64,000 nucleotides of DNA, from contig NZ_JAGIPH010000001.1 in the NCBI RefSeq assembly GCF_017877135.1, positions 1,302,001-1,366,000 on the forward strand. Direction: 5' to 3'. The DNA is from Neorhizobium galegae. Lineage in GTDB: Bacteria > Pseudomonadota > Alphaproteobacteria > Rhizobiales > Rhizobiaceae. The notes beneath the pieces are model-generated. The model did no database searches. It saw only the letters and a list, made by a program, of their open reading frames with translations, and was not told the origin of the DNA. This document shows positions 1 through 8,790 of the stretch, one piece after another; the stretch's first letter is position 1; each line of letters opens with the position of its first letter. Both the position numbers and the translations under genes were made by a program.

Positions 1-1107
1 GATCGTGCCCATGGAGCCGTCATGGCCGGTGTTCATCGCCTGCAGGAGGTCAAAGACCTCTGCTCCGCGCACTTCGCCGACGATGATGCGCTCGGGCCGC
101 ATGCGCAGGCAGTTCTTGACGAGATCGCGCATGGTGATCTCGCCTTCGCCCTCGATATTGGGCGGACGGGTTTCGAGCCGCACCACATGCGGCTGCTGCA
201 ATTGCAGTTCGGCCGTATCCTCGCAGGTGATGACGCGCTCATCGAGATCGATGTAGCGGGTGAGACAGTTGAGAAGCGTCGTCTTGCCGGATCCTGTGCC
301 GCCGGAAATGACGACATTGCAGCGCACGCGCCCGATGATCTGCAGGAGGGTTGCTCCTTCCGGGCTGATCGCGCCGAATTTGACCAGCTGCTCGAGCGTC
401 AGCTTGTCCTTCTTGAACTTGCGGATGGTCAGCGCCGGGCCATCGAGCGCCAGCGGCGGGGCAATGACATTGACGCGCGATCCGTCCGGCAGGCGGGCAT
501 CGCAGATCGGGCTCGATTCGTCGACGCGCCGCCCGACCTGGCTGACGATGCGCTGGCAGATGGAGAGAAGCTGGGCATTGTCGCGAAAACGGATTTCCGA
601 TTCGATTGTCTTGCCGCCCACTTCGATAAAGGTCTGGCCGGCGCCGTTCACCATGATGTCGGCAATGTCGTCGCGCGCCAGAAGCGGTTCCAGCGGACCG
701 TAGCCAAGCACGTCGTTGCAGATATCCTCAAGCAGCTCCTCCTGCTCGGAAATCGACATGACGAAATTCTTGATCGTGATGATATCGTTGACGATATCGC
801 GGATTTCCTCGCGCGCGCTCTCGCCATCGAGCCGCGCCAGCTGCGACAGGTCGATCGTATCGATCAGCGCGGAAAAGATCTGCCCCTTGGTGTCGTAATA
901 GGTCTGCGTGCGGGCCGGGCGGCGGCGCGGCGCGGAAGCGGATGCAGGCGCCGTCAACGCAGGCTGCGGACGCGGCAGGCCGGCGCCCGGCCCCGTCTCG
1001 ACCAGAATGTCGGGGCTCTGGCGCGCGGGCTGGGCAGGCACCGGCACGGCAGGGGCAGGCACTGCTGCTGCCCCTTGCGATCCCTCGTTCGTGCGTTTTC
1101 CAAACAT
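1..1107 (-). CDS. cpaF: CpaF/TadA pilus secretion ATPase, 3' end outside window
   Basis: Hexameric type II/IV secretion ATPase that powers Flp pilus assembly at the inner membrane. The first 369 codons are visible, starting at the ATG at 1107; the family is usually nearer 480 residues, so the C-terminal part lies beyond the left edge. A Pro/Ala-rich N-terminus of about 75 residues precedes the conserved domain. The Walker A motif GGTGSGKTT has its lysine at residue 275, and the Walker B-like stretch [10 protein letters not shown] is near residue 340. It is the last visible gene of the leftward operon pilA-cpaA-cpaB-cpaC-cpaD-cpaE-cpaF, 40 bases after cpaE. Identity is secure from motifs and order. 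Confidence 0.95.
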   Translation of the reverse strand, partial: MFGKRTNEGSQGAAAVPAPAVPVPAQPARQSPDILVETGPGAGLPRPQPALTAPASASAPRRRPARTQTYYDTKGQIFSALIDTIDLSQLARLDGESAREEIRDIVNDIITIKNFVMSISEQEELLEDICNDVLGYGPLEPLLARDDIADIMVNGAGQTFIEVGGKTIESEIRFRDNAQLLSICQRIVSQVGRRVDESSPICDARLPDGSRVNVIAPPLALDGPALTIRKFKKDKLTLEQLVKFGAISPEGATLLQIIGRVRCNVVISGGTGSGKTTLLNCLTRYIDLDERVITCEDTAELQLQQPHVVRLETRPPNIEGEGEITMRDLVKNCLRMRPERIIVGEVRGAEVFDLLQAMNTGHDGSMGTI

Positions 1108-1147
1108 CTGTGATCGGTGTCCTTCAGGCGGGCTTTGCCATCAGCGG

Positions 1148-2437
1148 TTATCCCTGGCGCGACAGAAGGCCCAGCATCCTGCCAAGCCCGCTCTTCTTCT
1201 GTTTCTTGACGGTGACGCGGCCGGTCAGCACATGCGCCAGCTGCGCAAAGGTTTCCGCCGTCGGGCAGCGCGCGTCGATCTCGCAGATCATGCGGCCGCT
1301 GTTGGAGGCATTGCCAAACAGGTTCGCATCGAAGGGAATGATCGCCGTCGGCTCGATTTCCAGCGGCTCGAAGAAATCGGCCGGCGGAATTTCCGGCCGT
1401 CTCGGCATGCCCACCTGGTTCAGCACCAGATGCGGCGCCCGGTCGTTGGGCCGCAGTTTCTTCAAGGCGTCGATGAGGTTCTTGGCGTTGCGCAGGTTGG
1501 GCAGATCCGGCACCGCGGTGATGACCACCTCATCCACATCCGACAGCACGCTGCGGGTCCAATCCGACCAGGCATGCGGGACATCCAGCACGGCAATCGG
1601 GGCGCTGCGCTGGAGCACGTCGATGACCGGCTGGAAGGCGCGCGCCTCGAAATCATAGGCGCGATCGAGCAGGGAGGGTGCGGCCAGCAGCGACAGGTGC
1701 TGCGAACATTTCGTCAGCAGTCGATCGAGAAACACCTCGTCCAGCCGCTCCGGCGCATAGACCGCCTCGGCAATGCCCTGGGCCGGATCCTGGTCGAAAT
1801 CGATATTGGCGGTGCCATAGGCGAGATCGAGATCGGCGAGAATCGTCTCGGTCGAAAACAGCGTCGACATGCCGAAGGCACAGTTGTGCGCGATGGTGGA
1901 GGAGCCGACCCCGCCTTTGGCCCCGATGAAGGCGATGGAGCGGCCGAGCGGTTCGGCATCGGGATCGATGAAGATGGCCGCCATCGAGACAAGCAGGTCC
2001 GCCATCCGCACCGGCGCGACCAGATATTCGGAAATGCCGTTGCGGATCAGCTCGCGGTAAAGCGTGATATCGTTGTGGCGGCCGACGAGGATGACGCGAG
2101 TGCTCGGATCACAGACGGCGGCAAGCGGCGCCAGTTCCCCTAACAATCTGTCTGGGGTCGCGTCCGTTTCCAGGATGATCAGATTGGGCGTCGGGGCTGC
2201 TGCAAACATGTTGGCGGCAGCCGAGGTGCCGCCGCTGGTGACGCGCAGGTTGACCTTGGCCATGCGCCGGTCCTGACCGAGCCGTTCCACCACCTTCAGA
2301 AGCGCCTCGCTCTCGCAGAAGGCATGCACCGAAATGCGCGGCAGCGGCCTGAGTGCATCCACGTCGCCCGGACGCACCGGCTCCGCCTCGCCTTCGGTCT
2401 GATCGGCTGTGCGGATATCGTAGTCGATGGCGCTCAT
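1148..2437 (-). CDS. cpaE: CpaE/TadZ pilus localisation ATPase
   Basis: MinD/ParA-like protein that positions the Flp pilus machine, often at a cell pole. The 429 residues comprise an N-terminal receiver-like domain (about 35-150) and a C-terminal P-loop domain. The deviant Walker A, KGGVGSST, lies at residues 174-181 after the strand SIAFIGA. The usual second lysine of the P-loop is replaced by serine, as is common in CpaE. It lies 24 bases after cpaD and 40 before cpaF. The start is the ATG at 2437; the upstream Shine-Dalgarno is weak. Confidence 0.93.
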   Translation of the reverse strand: MSAIDYDIRTADQTEGEAEPVRPGDVDALRPLPRISVHAFCESEALLKVVERLGQDRRMAKVNLRVTSGGTSAAANMFAAAPTPNLIILETDATPDRLLGELAPLAAVCDPSTRVILVGRHNDITLYRELIRNGISEYLVAPVRMADLLVSMAAIFIDPDAEPLGRSIAFIGAKGGVGSSTIAHNCAFGMSTLFSTETILADLDLAYGTANIDFDQDPAQGIAEAVYAPERLDEVFLDRLLTKCSQHLSLLAAPSLLDRAYDFEARAFQPVIDVLQRSAPIAVLDVPHAWSDWTRSVLSDVDEVVITAVPDLPNLRNAKNLIDALKKLRPNDRAPHLVLNQVGMPRRPEIPPADFFEPLEIEPTAIIPFDANLFGNASNSGRMICEIDARCPTAETFAQLAHVLTGRVTVKKQKKSGLGRMLGLLSRQG

Positions 2438-2461
2438 GTCATGCCGTCCTGCACTGCCGCA

Positions 2462-3112
2462 TTAGTCTGAAGATGTATCGGAACCGGCCCGGTAAAGCCC
2501 GATGACCGTGGACCGGCGCGCCGCATCGATGGGCGTTTGCCCGCGCGGCGCGACGAGATCCGACGGATTGGCGACCTGGGCGGCGAGATTGTTCTGGCTG
2601 GCGCAGCCGAAATTATACCAGTTGCGATTGCCGGCGGTATCGTTGGACAGATCCTCCGGCCATTGCCCGCACGGGGCCGTCACCGCACGGGTGGCAATGT
2701 AGGACAGCCGGATCGGCGCCGCATCGCTCTCAGCTTGCGCCGCATAGCCGGTGATCACGATCCGCTGGCTTCGAATGCCGGCGGCGGCAAGCGTTGCGCG
2801 GATATCCTGCGACAGCCTTGCCGCCGCAGCAGCATTCGGCGAACCGTGCGGCATCTGGATCGCGATCTGCCCGGCGGAGGAGGCGGCAAAGCTTTGCGCA
2901 AAGCCCCGGATCGTATCCTTCATGCCGATGGTGAGGCGCGCATCGTTCGGCCCGACGGGAATGTCGAGCGCCGTCTGCGCCTCGGTGAGCACGATCGGAT
3001 GGCGCTCGCGGTAATCCATCGGGATGGAACCGGTGGTCATCTCCCTGTTGGCGCAGCCGGCCGTAAGGGCCAAGGCTGCAACAAGGGCGGCGCCACACAC
3101 AATCCTCGTCAT
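2462..3112 (-). CDS. cpaD: CpaD pilus biogenesis lipoprotein
   Basis: Outer-membrane-associated lipoprotein of the Tad pilus (CpaD family), 216 residues. I place the start at the ATG at 3112, because the protein then opens with a lipoprotein signal peptide ending in LALTAGC, with the lipidated cysteine near residue 18. The open frame extends further upstream but overlaps cpaC in another frame and carries no signal there. The C-terminal half is the CpaD/TadB-type domain with the segment NFGCASQNNLAAQ. It follows cpaC by 13 bases, so the two are probably co-transcribed. Confidence 0.92.
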   Translation of the reverse strand: MTRIVCGAALVAALALTAGCANREMTTGSIPMDYRERHPIVLTEAQTALDIPVGPNDARLTIGMKDTIRGFAQSFAASSAGQIAIQMPHGSPNAAAAARLSQDIRATLAAAGIRSQRIVITGYAAQAESDAAPIRLSYIATRAVTAPCGQWPEDLSNDTAGNRNWYNFGCASQNNLAAQVANPSDLVAPRGQTPIDAARRSTVIGLYRAGSDTSSD

Positions 3113-3125
3113 TGTCCCTGCCCTC

Positions 3126-4712
3126 TCACTTGTAGATGAAACCGACGGCGCCGTGATAGCGGCCGGCCACGGCCTCATCCTTGCGCCCGTAAAGCTTGTT
3201 GACCCGGTTGAGGAAGAACATCGCGCCGTCAGCCTCCGGGTTGAAATTGTCGTCGGGCCGGGCGATCTGGTTGCGCGCCACCGGCCGCACCAGATAGGGC
3301 GTGGCGATGATGACCAGTTCGGTTTCGTTGCGGATGAAATCCTTGCTGCGGAACAGCGTGCCGAACACCGGCACCTTGGAAATGCCGGGCAGCCCGGACA
3401 TCGCCTGGCGCACATTGTCCTGCACGAGACCGGCAATCACGATCGAACCGCCGGAGGGAAGCTCGACGCTGGTGGAGGCCTCGCGCTTGCGCAGCGACAG
3501 GTAGGTGGAGCCGGGAATGGCGTTGGACGTGCCGTTGCCGGTGGCGATCGAGCCCTCATAGGTCGGCTCCGACACATTGGTCTCGATCTTCAGGCTGATG
3601 CGCCCCGCCGACAGCACGACCGGGCGGAAATTCAGCTCGACGCCGTAATCGACGGTCTCGACCGTGCGGCTGACGGTCGTCTTGTTGGAACTGTCGACAT
3701 CCACTTCCTGCTGGCCGGCAAGGCGATACTGGCCACCGACATAGAATTTCGCCTGCTCGCCGGAAATCGCCGTGAGGCTGGGTTCGGCCAGCGTGCGCAT
3801 GACGCCTGCCTGCTCCATGGCATTGACATAGCTGGCAATGCTGGTGGTGCCGATCGATCCCACCACGCCGCCGATGCCCCCGGCATCGATGGCATTGCCG
3901 AGATTGGCCGGATTGGCGAAGGAAATGCCGCCGCTGGCGCGCCCGCTCGTGGAAACCTGACCGTTGAAGCCGAGCTGTTTCAGAACCTGGCGGCTGACTT
4001 CGGCTACGGTGACCTTCAGCGTCACCTGATCCTCGCCCTCGATGGTGAGCAGGTTGACGATCTGCGAGACCTGCCGGTCTTCGGCAAAGATCGCCACATC
4101 GCCGTTTTCGGTCGAACTGCTGGCCGTCTGGTTGCGCGTCGTCGCCTCGCCGCCCTTCAGGAAGGCGCGGGCAAGCTTTTCCGCCTGGGTCGCATCCTGC
4201 GGCGTGCGCACCGTGCCGGTGAGCACGATGTTATCGGAAATGATCTCGACCTTGATGTCGGATTCGGGCAGGAAGCGGCGCAGGTTCTGCTGGAGACCTG
4301 CAATATCGCGCTCGATCTCCAGATCGAGGCTGACGATTTCCTCCCCACCCGGGCCGAAGATGAAGATATTGGTCTGGCCGACCGACTTGCCGAACAGATA
4401 GATGCGCCGCGCGGTGCGGGTGACGGCGTCCGCCATGGTCGGGTCGGCGACGAGAATATCATGGGCGTCGCTCGGCAGATCCACCACCAGCGCCTTGTTG
4501 AGGCCGAGATTGAGGCGCTTGCGCACCCCCCTTCCCGCCTCCGTGATGCGCACGACGCTCTGTTCGGCCGCGACAGCCGATTCCGGGCCGGCCCCGGAGT
4601 ACATGGCAAGCGGCAGATCGCCGGCGACAAGGCCGGCCGTGAGCAGGATCATGGCAGGAAAGCGGATGCGTCTGGTCGTCGGGGTCATGGCGATGCTCCT
4701 GGCCTGTCTCAT
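3126..4712 (-). CDS. cpaC: CpaC/RcpA outer-membrane secretin of the Flp pilus
   Basis: Secretin that forms the outer-membrane pore for the Flp pilus, 528 residues. A signal sequence precedes the pilus-formation N-terminal domain (about 50-125, with NKALVVDLP and VGQTNIFIFGPGG), then a BON-like segment (TGTVRTPQDATQAEKLAR), then the secretin core with VELPSGGSIVIAGLVQ and PGISKVPVFGTLF. The start ATG at 4712 overlaps the cpaB stop codon (ATGA), indicating translational coupling. An internal ATG at codon 9 (MTPTTRR) would give a cleaner signal peptide and is an alternative. Confidence 0.95.
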   Translation of the reverse strand: MRQARSIAMTPTTRRIRFPAMILLTAGLVAGDLPLAMYSGAGPESAVAAEQSVVRITEAGRGVRKRLNLGLNKALVVDLPSDAHDILVADPTMADAVTRTARRIYLFGKSVGQTNIFIFGPGGEEIVSLDLEIERDIAGLQQNLRRFLPESDIKVEIISDNIVLTGTVRTPQDATQAEKLARAFLKGGEATTRNQTASSSTENGDVAIFAEDRQVSQIVNLLTIEGEDQVTLKVTVAEVSRQVLKQLGFNGQVSTSGRASGGISFANPANLGNAIDAGGIGGVVGSIGTTSIASYVNAMEQAGVMRTLAEPSLTAISGEQAKFYVGGQYRLAGQQEVDVDSSNKTTVSRTVETVDYGVELNFRPVVLSAGRISLKIETNVSEPTYEGSIATGNGTSNAIPGSTYLSLRKREASTSVELPSGGSIVIAGLVQDNVRQAMSGLPGISKVPVFGTLFRSKDFIRNETELVIIATPYLVRPVARNQIARPDDNFNPEADGAMFFLNRVNKLYGRKDEAVAGRYHGAVGFIYK

Positions 4713-5521
4713 CGCTGCACCGACGCCGTTGGCGTGGCCTTCACGATGGTGCCGGACTTGATCACCTGCACCTCGGCCTTGCCCTCGCTGCCGGACAGAA
4801 GATAATCGGCCACTTTCGTATCCGGCTCCTCCGCATCGGCGACCGAGCGCAGGGCCAAGGTCAGCCTTTCAGCGATCTGCTGGGCAACGGTGATGACGCG
4901 GGCCTGGTCCGGCGTCAGTTCCAGCGTGGCGGTCGTTCCGATCACCGAACGCGTACCATCACCCTTTTCCTCGACATGCTGGTCGATGGCGAGCACACGA
5001 ATATTGTTGAGGACGGCTTCGGTGAGATAGCGGCCCTCGTCACTGCGGCGCACCATGATGACATCGACGCGGTCGTTTGGCAGCACGAAGCCACCGGCGC
5101 CGGTGGCAACGGAGATTTCCGTGGCGACGGCGCGTTTGCCCGACGGCAGGAGCGACGACATGATGCGGTTGGAGCCATCCGCCAGCTTTTCGGCGCGCAC
5201 CGGTTCGCCGGCAAACATCGGCAGGCGCACCACAAGCCCGGCAAGCTCCTGAATCGCCTTGGGGCGTTGCGTATCGGTGATAAAGCCATCCGTGACGCCT
5301 GCCTGCGGCCAGGCTATCCAGCGAATCGAATTTTCCTTCAGCCTGCTGCCGACCGCAAGGCTTTCCGCGGACACCAAGACATTCACCGTCGGCTCGCGGC
5401 GGATCACATTGGTCGCCTGCTCCACGACGGCGCGTCCCCCGGCAAGCCGCATGGCGAGCACGCCGGCAAGGCCGGCCGCGACGACGGCGACAAGAAGGAT
5501 GACGAGACGGGCGGATTTCAT
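4709..5521 (-). CDS. cpaB: CpaB/RcpC pilus assembly protein (SAF domain)
   Basis: Periplasmic, membrane-anchored partner of the CpaC secretin, 270 residues. A hydrophobic N-terminal anchor (residues 5-25) is followed by a SAF domain (about 47-110, VLVSAESLAVGSRLKENSIRW) and the RcpC/CpaB domain. The latter includes GGFVLPNDRVDVIMV, typical of the family. It is followed immediately by cpaC with a 4-base overlap and preceded by 152 bases that separate it from cpaA. That gap contains several TTAA-containing motifs and may hold a promoter. Confidence 0.93.
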   Translation of the reverse strand: MKSARLVILLVAVVAAGLAGVLAMRLAGGRAVVEQATNVIRREPTVNVLVSAESLAVGSRLKENSIRWIAWPQAGVTDGFITDTQRPKAIQELAGLVVRLPMFAGEPVRAEKLADGSNRIMSSLLPSGKRAVATEISVATGAGGFVLPNDRVDVIMVRRSDEGRYLTEAVLNNIRVLAIDQHVEEKGDGTRSVIGTTATLELTPDQARVITVAQQIAERLTLALRSVADAEEPDTKVADYLLSGSEGKAEVQVIKSGTIVKATPTASVQR

Positions 5522-5673
5522 GACATGACCTTGGAAGGGGCAGGATTAACCCCTTCAGGATGGCCGTCATTGGTGGAAATATAGTTAATGCTGCCCTTAG
5601 GGAAATGGTTAACGGACGCTAACCACTGATCCGCTTTGTTAACCCTTTCTTCAGGAAGGGGCGCGTTTCGTCC

Positions 5674-6183
5674 TTACAAGGCAGTCCTGATCAAGCCCGC
5701 GAGCGGCGTGCTGCCGAAGGTCAGGATGCCGCCGATGGCAATGGCGATGCCATACGGGATCTTGCGCGCCGTCACCAGCGAGGCGGGCAGGCGAAGGCCG
5801 AGCGACAGGAGACGATCGGCTTTGGACCGGATGAGCAGAATGACGAGCGTCAGCACACCGCCGACAAAGGCAACTGTGACAAGGTATTCGAAAAGCGATA
5901 TGTTAAACCCGTACCAGAGGGCGACCGCCGTCAACAGTTTGGCATCGCCGCCGCCCATGGCATTGACCGCAAAGAGCGCAAAGCAGGCACAGAACACCGC
6001 AAGCGCGGCAAGGCACGACCAGCCGATGGCAACGCCGCCGAACCCGGCAAGACCGGCCACGGGAAAGAACGCCAGGAAAAGCGTGAGCGGGATCGCGTTC
6101 GGGATCTTCATGGTCAGGAGATCGCTTGTCGCCGCAAAGGCAAGCCCGAGCGGCAGGATCCCGAGGGCAAGACTTGCGATCAT
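5674..6183 (-). CDS. cpaA: CpaA/TadV prepilin peptidase
   Basis: Inner-membrane aspartic peptidase (A24 family) that processes Flp prepilin and TadE-like pseudopilins. Starting at the ATG at 6183, preceded by GGAGAGG, it is 169 residues, the short TadV form without the N-methylase domain. The two catalytic aspartates are visible in SDLLTMKIPN (near residue 20) and MGGGDAK (the GxGD motif, near residue 80). About five hydrophobic segments follow the expected topology. The open frame continues 27 codons upstream, but that part runs into the pilA terminator and has no coding character. Confidence 0.92.
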   Translation of the reverse strand: MIASLALGILPLGLAFAATSDLLTMKIPNAIPLTLFLAFFPVAGLAGFGGVAIGWSCLAALAVFCACFALFAVNAMGGGDAKLLTAVALWYGFNISLFEYLVTVAFVGGVLTLVILLIRSKADRLLSLGLRLPASLVTARKIPYGIAIAIGGILTFGSTPLAGLIRTAL

Positions 6184-6228
6184 CGACCTCTCCGGTTGTG
6201 ACGCGCCCGTGCAGACAAGCGGCGGGCG

Positions 6229-6260
6229 GAAAAACACAAAAAGCCGCCACGCGGCGGCTT
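6229..6260 (-). terminator. Rho-independent terminator after pilA
   Basis: On the minus strand an 8-base stem (6253-6260 with 6241-6248) and 4-base loop are followed by a run of T residues broken by one G. It lies 24 bases after the pilA stop and before cpaA. It should limit read-through from the pilin gene into the assembly genes. Confidence 0.85.
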
Positions 6261-6283
6261 CCATCCTCCCGTAAAGGCGGGCT

Positions 6284-6469
6284 TCAGTGGGCGGCGTTGG
6301 CGGTGGACATCTTGGTGGAGATACCGTTGAACGTGTTGCTGAGGTTGTTGCCGAGCGTGCTGGCGCCTGCGATCAGGGCAACCGAAATCAGGGCGGCGAT
6401 CAGGCCGTATTCGATCGCCGTCGCGCCCGATTCATCCTTCAGGAAACGTGCGAAAATCTTGGACATCAT
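6284..6469 (-). CDS. pilA: Flp/Fap-type pilin subunit
   Basis: Major Flp pilin precursor, 61 residues. A short positively charged leader ends in DESG, followed by the class IVb processing site and conserved ATAIEYGLIAALIS core, with the Glu and Tyr at +4/+5 after the predicted cut. One hydrophobic helix and a small Ala/Ser/Asn-rich tail follow. It is the first gene of the leftward cpa operon and is separated from cpaA by a strong terminator, which fits high pilin output and lower expression of assembly genes. Confidence 0.95.
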   Translation of the reverse strand: MMSKIFARFLKDESGATAIEYGLIAALISVALIAGASTLGNNLSNTFNGISTKMSTANAAH

Positions 6470-6876
6470 TCTCTCCTACTCAGGGTCTTGGGGCAGCATG
6501 ACCGACAACACCGACGCCAAATGCCCGCTGTACGGTGGTGGCAACACGTTACGGGCAGTGCATTTCGATGCGCTTAAGATTTCTGGTTAAGAAAAGCCTA
6601 AGCCCGAAAGAGGCGGGTGAGAGCCAAGAACCGCAGACCCGATCTTGCGGGGTCTCGCGGCGCCGGCCCCGCCCATCAGCCCTTTCTGATAGGCCTTGCC
6701 GGACAACGGCTCCCGCCATCGCCCCGGCCTTGCCGGTCGACTGGTAAACGAAAAATGCGCGCGAACTGCCTGTCCCAGAATGACGAGGGCAACCGACACC
6801 TGCAGCTTCATGCTTCATTCACCATTAACGGCCATGCTTTTATCGAGAATCGCTGAACCCCGAAGGCTGCCCGTTC
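6470..6876. promoter_or_regulatory. Divergent regulatory region between pilA and the secretin N-domain gene
   Basis: About 407 bases separate two divergent pilus genes. I see no convincing protein gene; the open frames here have no recognisable features. The pilA-proximal part contains two TTAA elements 9 bases apart (about 6574-6590, minus-strand TTAACCAGAAATCTTAA). They resemble CtrA half-sites but do not have the canonical 7-base spacing. The pilA Shine-Dalgarno (AGGAGAG) lies just upstream of its start. Confidence 0.45.
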
Positions 6877-7278
6877 ATGTCGCTGATGCCCCGCCTCTTC
6901 CTGGTCTGCCTGCCGCTGCTCGGCACACTGGGCATGGTCCCGGCCGCAAAGGCGCAGACCGCTGACGGTCTGCTGCGGGTCTACATGAACCAGGCGCGGG
7001 TGCTCAAACTCGACCGGCCGGTGGCCAAGGTGATCATCGGCAATGCCGAGGTGGCCGATGCGACGGTTGCGGACCCGACGACGATCGTGCTGACCGGCCG
7101 TTCCTTCGGCACCACCAATCTCGTGCTCTTGGACAGCGCCGGCGAAGCGATTGCCGACGAGCGTGTTCTGGTGTCGATCGATGAGGGCAATACAGTGCGG
7201 GTCTACCGCCAGACGGAGCGCAGCGTGCTCTCCTGCACGCCGGCCTGCGAGAAGAACGCGAAGACGGCCAGCAACTGA
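6877..7278 (+). CDS. Stand-alone pilus-formation N-terminal domain protein (secretin N-domain-like)
   Basis: A 133-residue secreted protein: signal peptide (about 1-27, ending AKAQ), then a single domain matching the N-terminal pilus-formation region of CpaC-type secretins. The same pattern is seen in the full-length CpaC nearby (here VAKVIIGNAEVADATVADPTTIVL and SFGTTNLVLLD). It has no secretin barrel. The C-terminus carries two cysteines (SCTPAC) that could form a disulfide. It diverges from pilA, so a role as periplasmic partner or plug of the secretin is likely but inferred. Confidence 0.8.
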   Translation: MSLMPRLFLVCLPLLGTLGMVPAAKAQTADGLLRVYMNQARVLKLDRPVAKVIIGNAEVADATVADPTTIVLTGRSFGTTNLVLLDSAGEAIADERVLVSIDEGNTVRVYRQTERSVLSCTPACEKNAKTASN

Positions 7279-7464
7279 TCCCTTCCGAACACCAGCACGA
7301 CGGATCTGAGACTGTATCGGATTACAGCAAATCGCAGCGCCGGGAAACGGAATCTCAAGACAATATGCCTAGCCTTTGGGCAAGGGATAAGGGAAAGCCG
7401 CCGGAACGTGCCCTATCCGCACCCCAGGGAGCGCCACGCTTGGACGCCCCCTTGAAGGACGAGA

Positions 7465-8115
7465 ATGTACCGGGAGCACAGAATGGGGCAGACTGACGAT
7501 CATCTCCCGCGCTTGCCCGGCCCGGATCAGATGAACCCTGGCAGCGGGAGCTTCTGGCGTGCCGAGGATGGGGCGGCGGCCATCGAATTTGCCATTCTCG
7601 CCATTCCCTATTTCCTGATCGTATTTGCCATCATCGAGACGTTCGTCGCTTTTGCCGCAGAACAACTGGTGTCCAATGCGGTGGAAAATGTCTCCCGCGA
7701 TCTGCGCACCGGACGCATCACCTATGGCCTCAACCGCACGACGGACCAGGATGTGACGGCCTTTCGCACGCGCTTCTGCGACGAGGTGTCCATTCTCATC
7801 CAATGCTCGGCGGCAGAAATCGCAACGCCCAGCCAGCTTTATCTCGACGTGCGCAGCTTTTCCTCCTTTGCCGATATTCCCAAAACCATCCCGCGCGCAT
7901 CGGCGGACACCTATGCCGATCTCGACACCACCTCCTTTGCCTATGCTCCGGGCGGGGCAAAATCGATCAACATGGTGCGCGCCTATTATCGCTGGCAGGT
8001 GATCACCGATCTGGTGCGCCCCTATATCACCACCATCCGCCCCAGCGACGGTTCGCTGCCGCGCGACTTCCTGATCATCGCGACCTCCGCCTTCCAGAAC
8101 GAGGATTACCCGTGA
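7465..8115 (+). CDS. tadE: TadE-family pseudopilin
   Basis: TadE-like minor pseudopilin of the Tad system, 216 residues. After a hydrophilic leader of about 35 residues comes the processing region EDGAAAIEFAILAIPYFLIVF, a type IVb-like signal and transmembrane helix cut by CpaA in this family. The rest is periplasmic. The ATG at 7465 has GAAGGA upstream; an in-frame ATG at 7483 preceded by GGGAG is an equally good start. It overlaps the next TadE-like gene by one base. Confidence 0.85.
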   Translation: MYREHRMGQTDDHLPRLPGPDQMNPGSGSFWRAEDGAAAIEFAILAIPYFLIVFAIIETFVAFAAEQLVSNAVENVSRDLRTGRITYGLNRTTDQDVTAFRTRFCDEVSILIQCSAAEIATPSQLYLDVRSFSSFADIPKTIPRASADTYADLDTTSFAYAPGGAKSINMVRAYYRWQVITDLVRPYITTIRPSDGSLPRDFLIIATSAFQNEDYP

Positions 8116-8693
8116 TGCCGCATCCGAAGCCACGCGGCATCCTCACGAAACTGGCCCGGCTGGTCCGCGACCGGCAGGGTGTCGGCAGCGTGGAATTTGC
8201 CATTCTGGCGCCGATCCTGATCTCGCTCTACATCTGCTGCTTCGAGCTGACGATGGGGCTATCCACGGCCAAGCGCGTCACCCGCTCGGCAGCAACCGTC
8301 GCCGATCTCGTGACGCAGCAGACCTCCGTCAACACGACCTTTCTTTCCACCATGCTGGATGTGACGCAGGCGATCTTCGTGCCGTATGATGCAAGCGCGG
8401 TGAGCCTGAAGATCACCGGCATCACCATCGATCAAACGAAGACGCCGAAAGTTCTCTGGTCATGGCAACAGGATGGTGGCCTGCCCTATGCGGCAGGCAC
8501 CGTAATCAACGACGTGCCGGACGACATGAAGACCGCCAACAGCTTTCTGGTGCGCGCCGAGCTTTCCGTGCCGCACACGCTGTTGCTGTTCCTGCCCGGG
8601 CTTCTGTCGACGGATACCCGCAGCATTACCATCAGCCGGACCTTTTATGACCGCCAGCGGGTGGGCGACAGCATTACATGCTCTGATTGCTGA
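8115..8693 (+). CDS. Second TadE/TadF-like pseudopilin
   Basis: 192 residues from the ATG at 8115, which overlaps the stop of the preceding gene (TGATG) and so is probably translationally coupled to it. The N-terminal leader ends in GVGSVEFAILAPILISLYICC, the same processing and transmembrane pattern as TadE. The C-terminal domain is periplasmic and ends with a CSDC pair. In related loci a large TadG (von Willebrand domain) protein follows; here the next gene is deoB, so TadG is missing from this site or encoded elsewhere. Confidence 0.82.
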   Translation: MPHPKPRGILTKLARLVRDRQGVGSVEFAILAPILISLYICCFELTMGLSTAKRVTRSAATVADLVTQQTSVNTTFLSTMLDVTQAIFVPYDASAVSLKITGITIDQTKTPKVLWSWQQDGGLPYAAGTVINDVPDDMKTANSFLVRAELSVPHTLLLFLPGLLSTDTRSITISRTFYDRQRVGDSITCSDC

Positions 8694-8790
8694 GCGCAGG
8701 CTTTGCCAAGCGGGGCGGTCCTCTGTATGAGAAGGCTTTGGCACGGCTCGGCTGATCCTCGTGCCGGACGCTCCTCAGACCAGGTGAACG

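Noticed and set aside
22-1113. Long plus-strand open frame opposite cpaF
   Set aside because: Antisense shadow produced by high GC codon bias; no motifs, and the minus strand encodes an unmistakable CpaF.
3024-4805. 593-codon plus-strand open frame opposite cpaC
   Set aside because: Composition is Arg/Gly/His-rich and motif-free; the opposite strand is a clear secretin coupled to cpaB.
6549-6818. Small open frames between pilA and the secretin N-domain gene
   Set aside because: No ribosome-binding site, compositionally random, and located in a divergent promoter region.
7369-8133. Minus-strand open frame opposite tadE
   Set aside because: Shadow; the plus-strand TadE processing motif and coupled second gene are clear.
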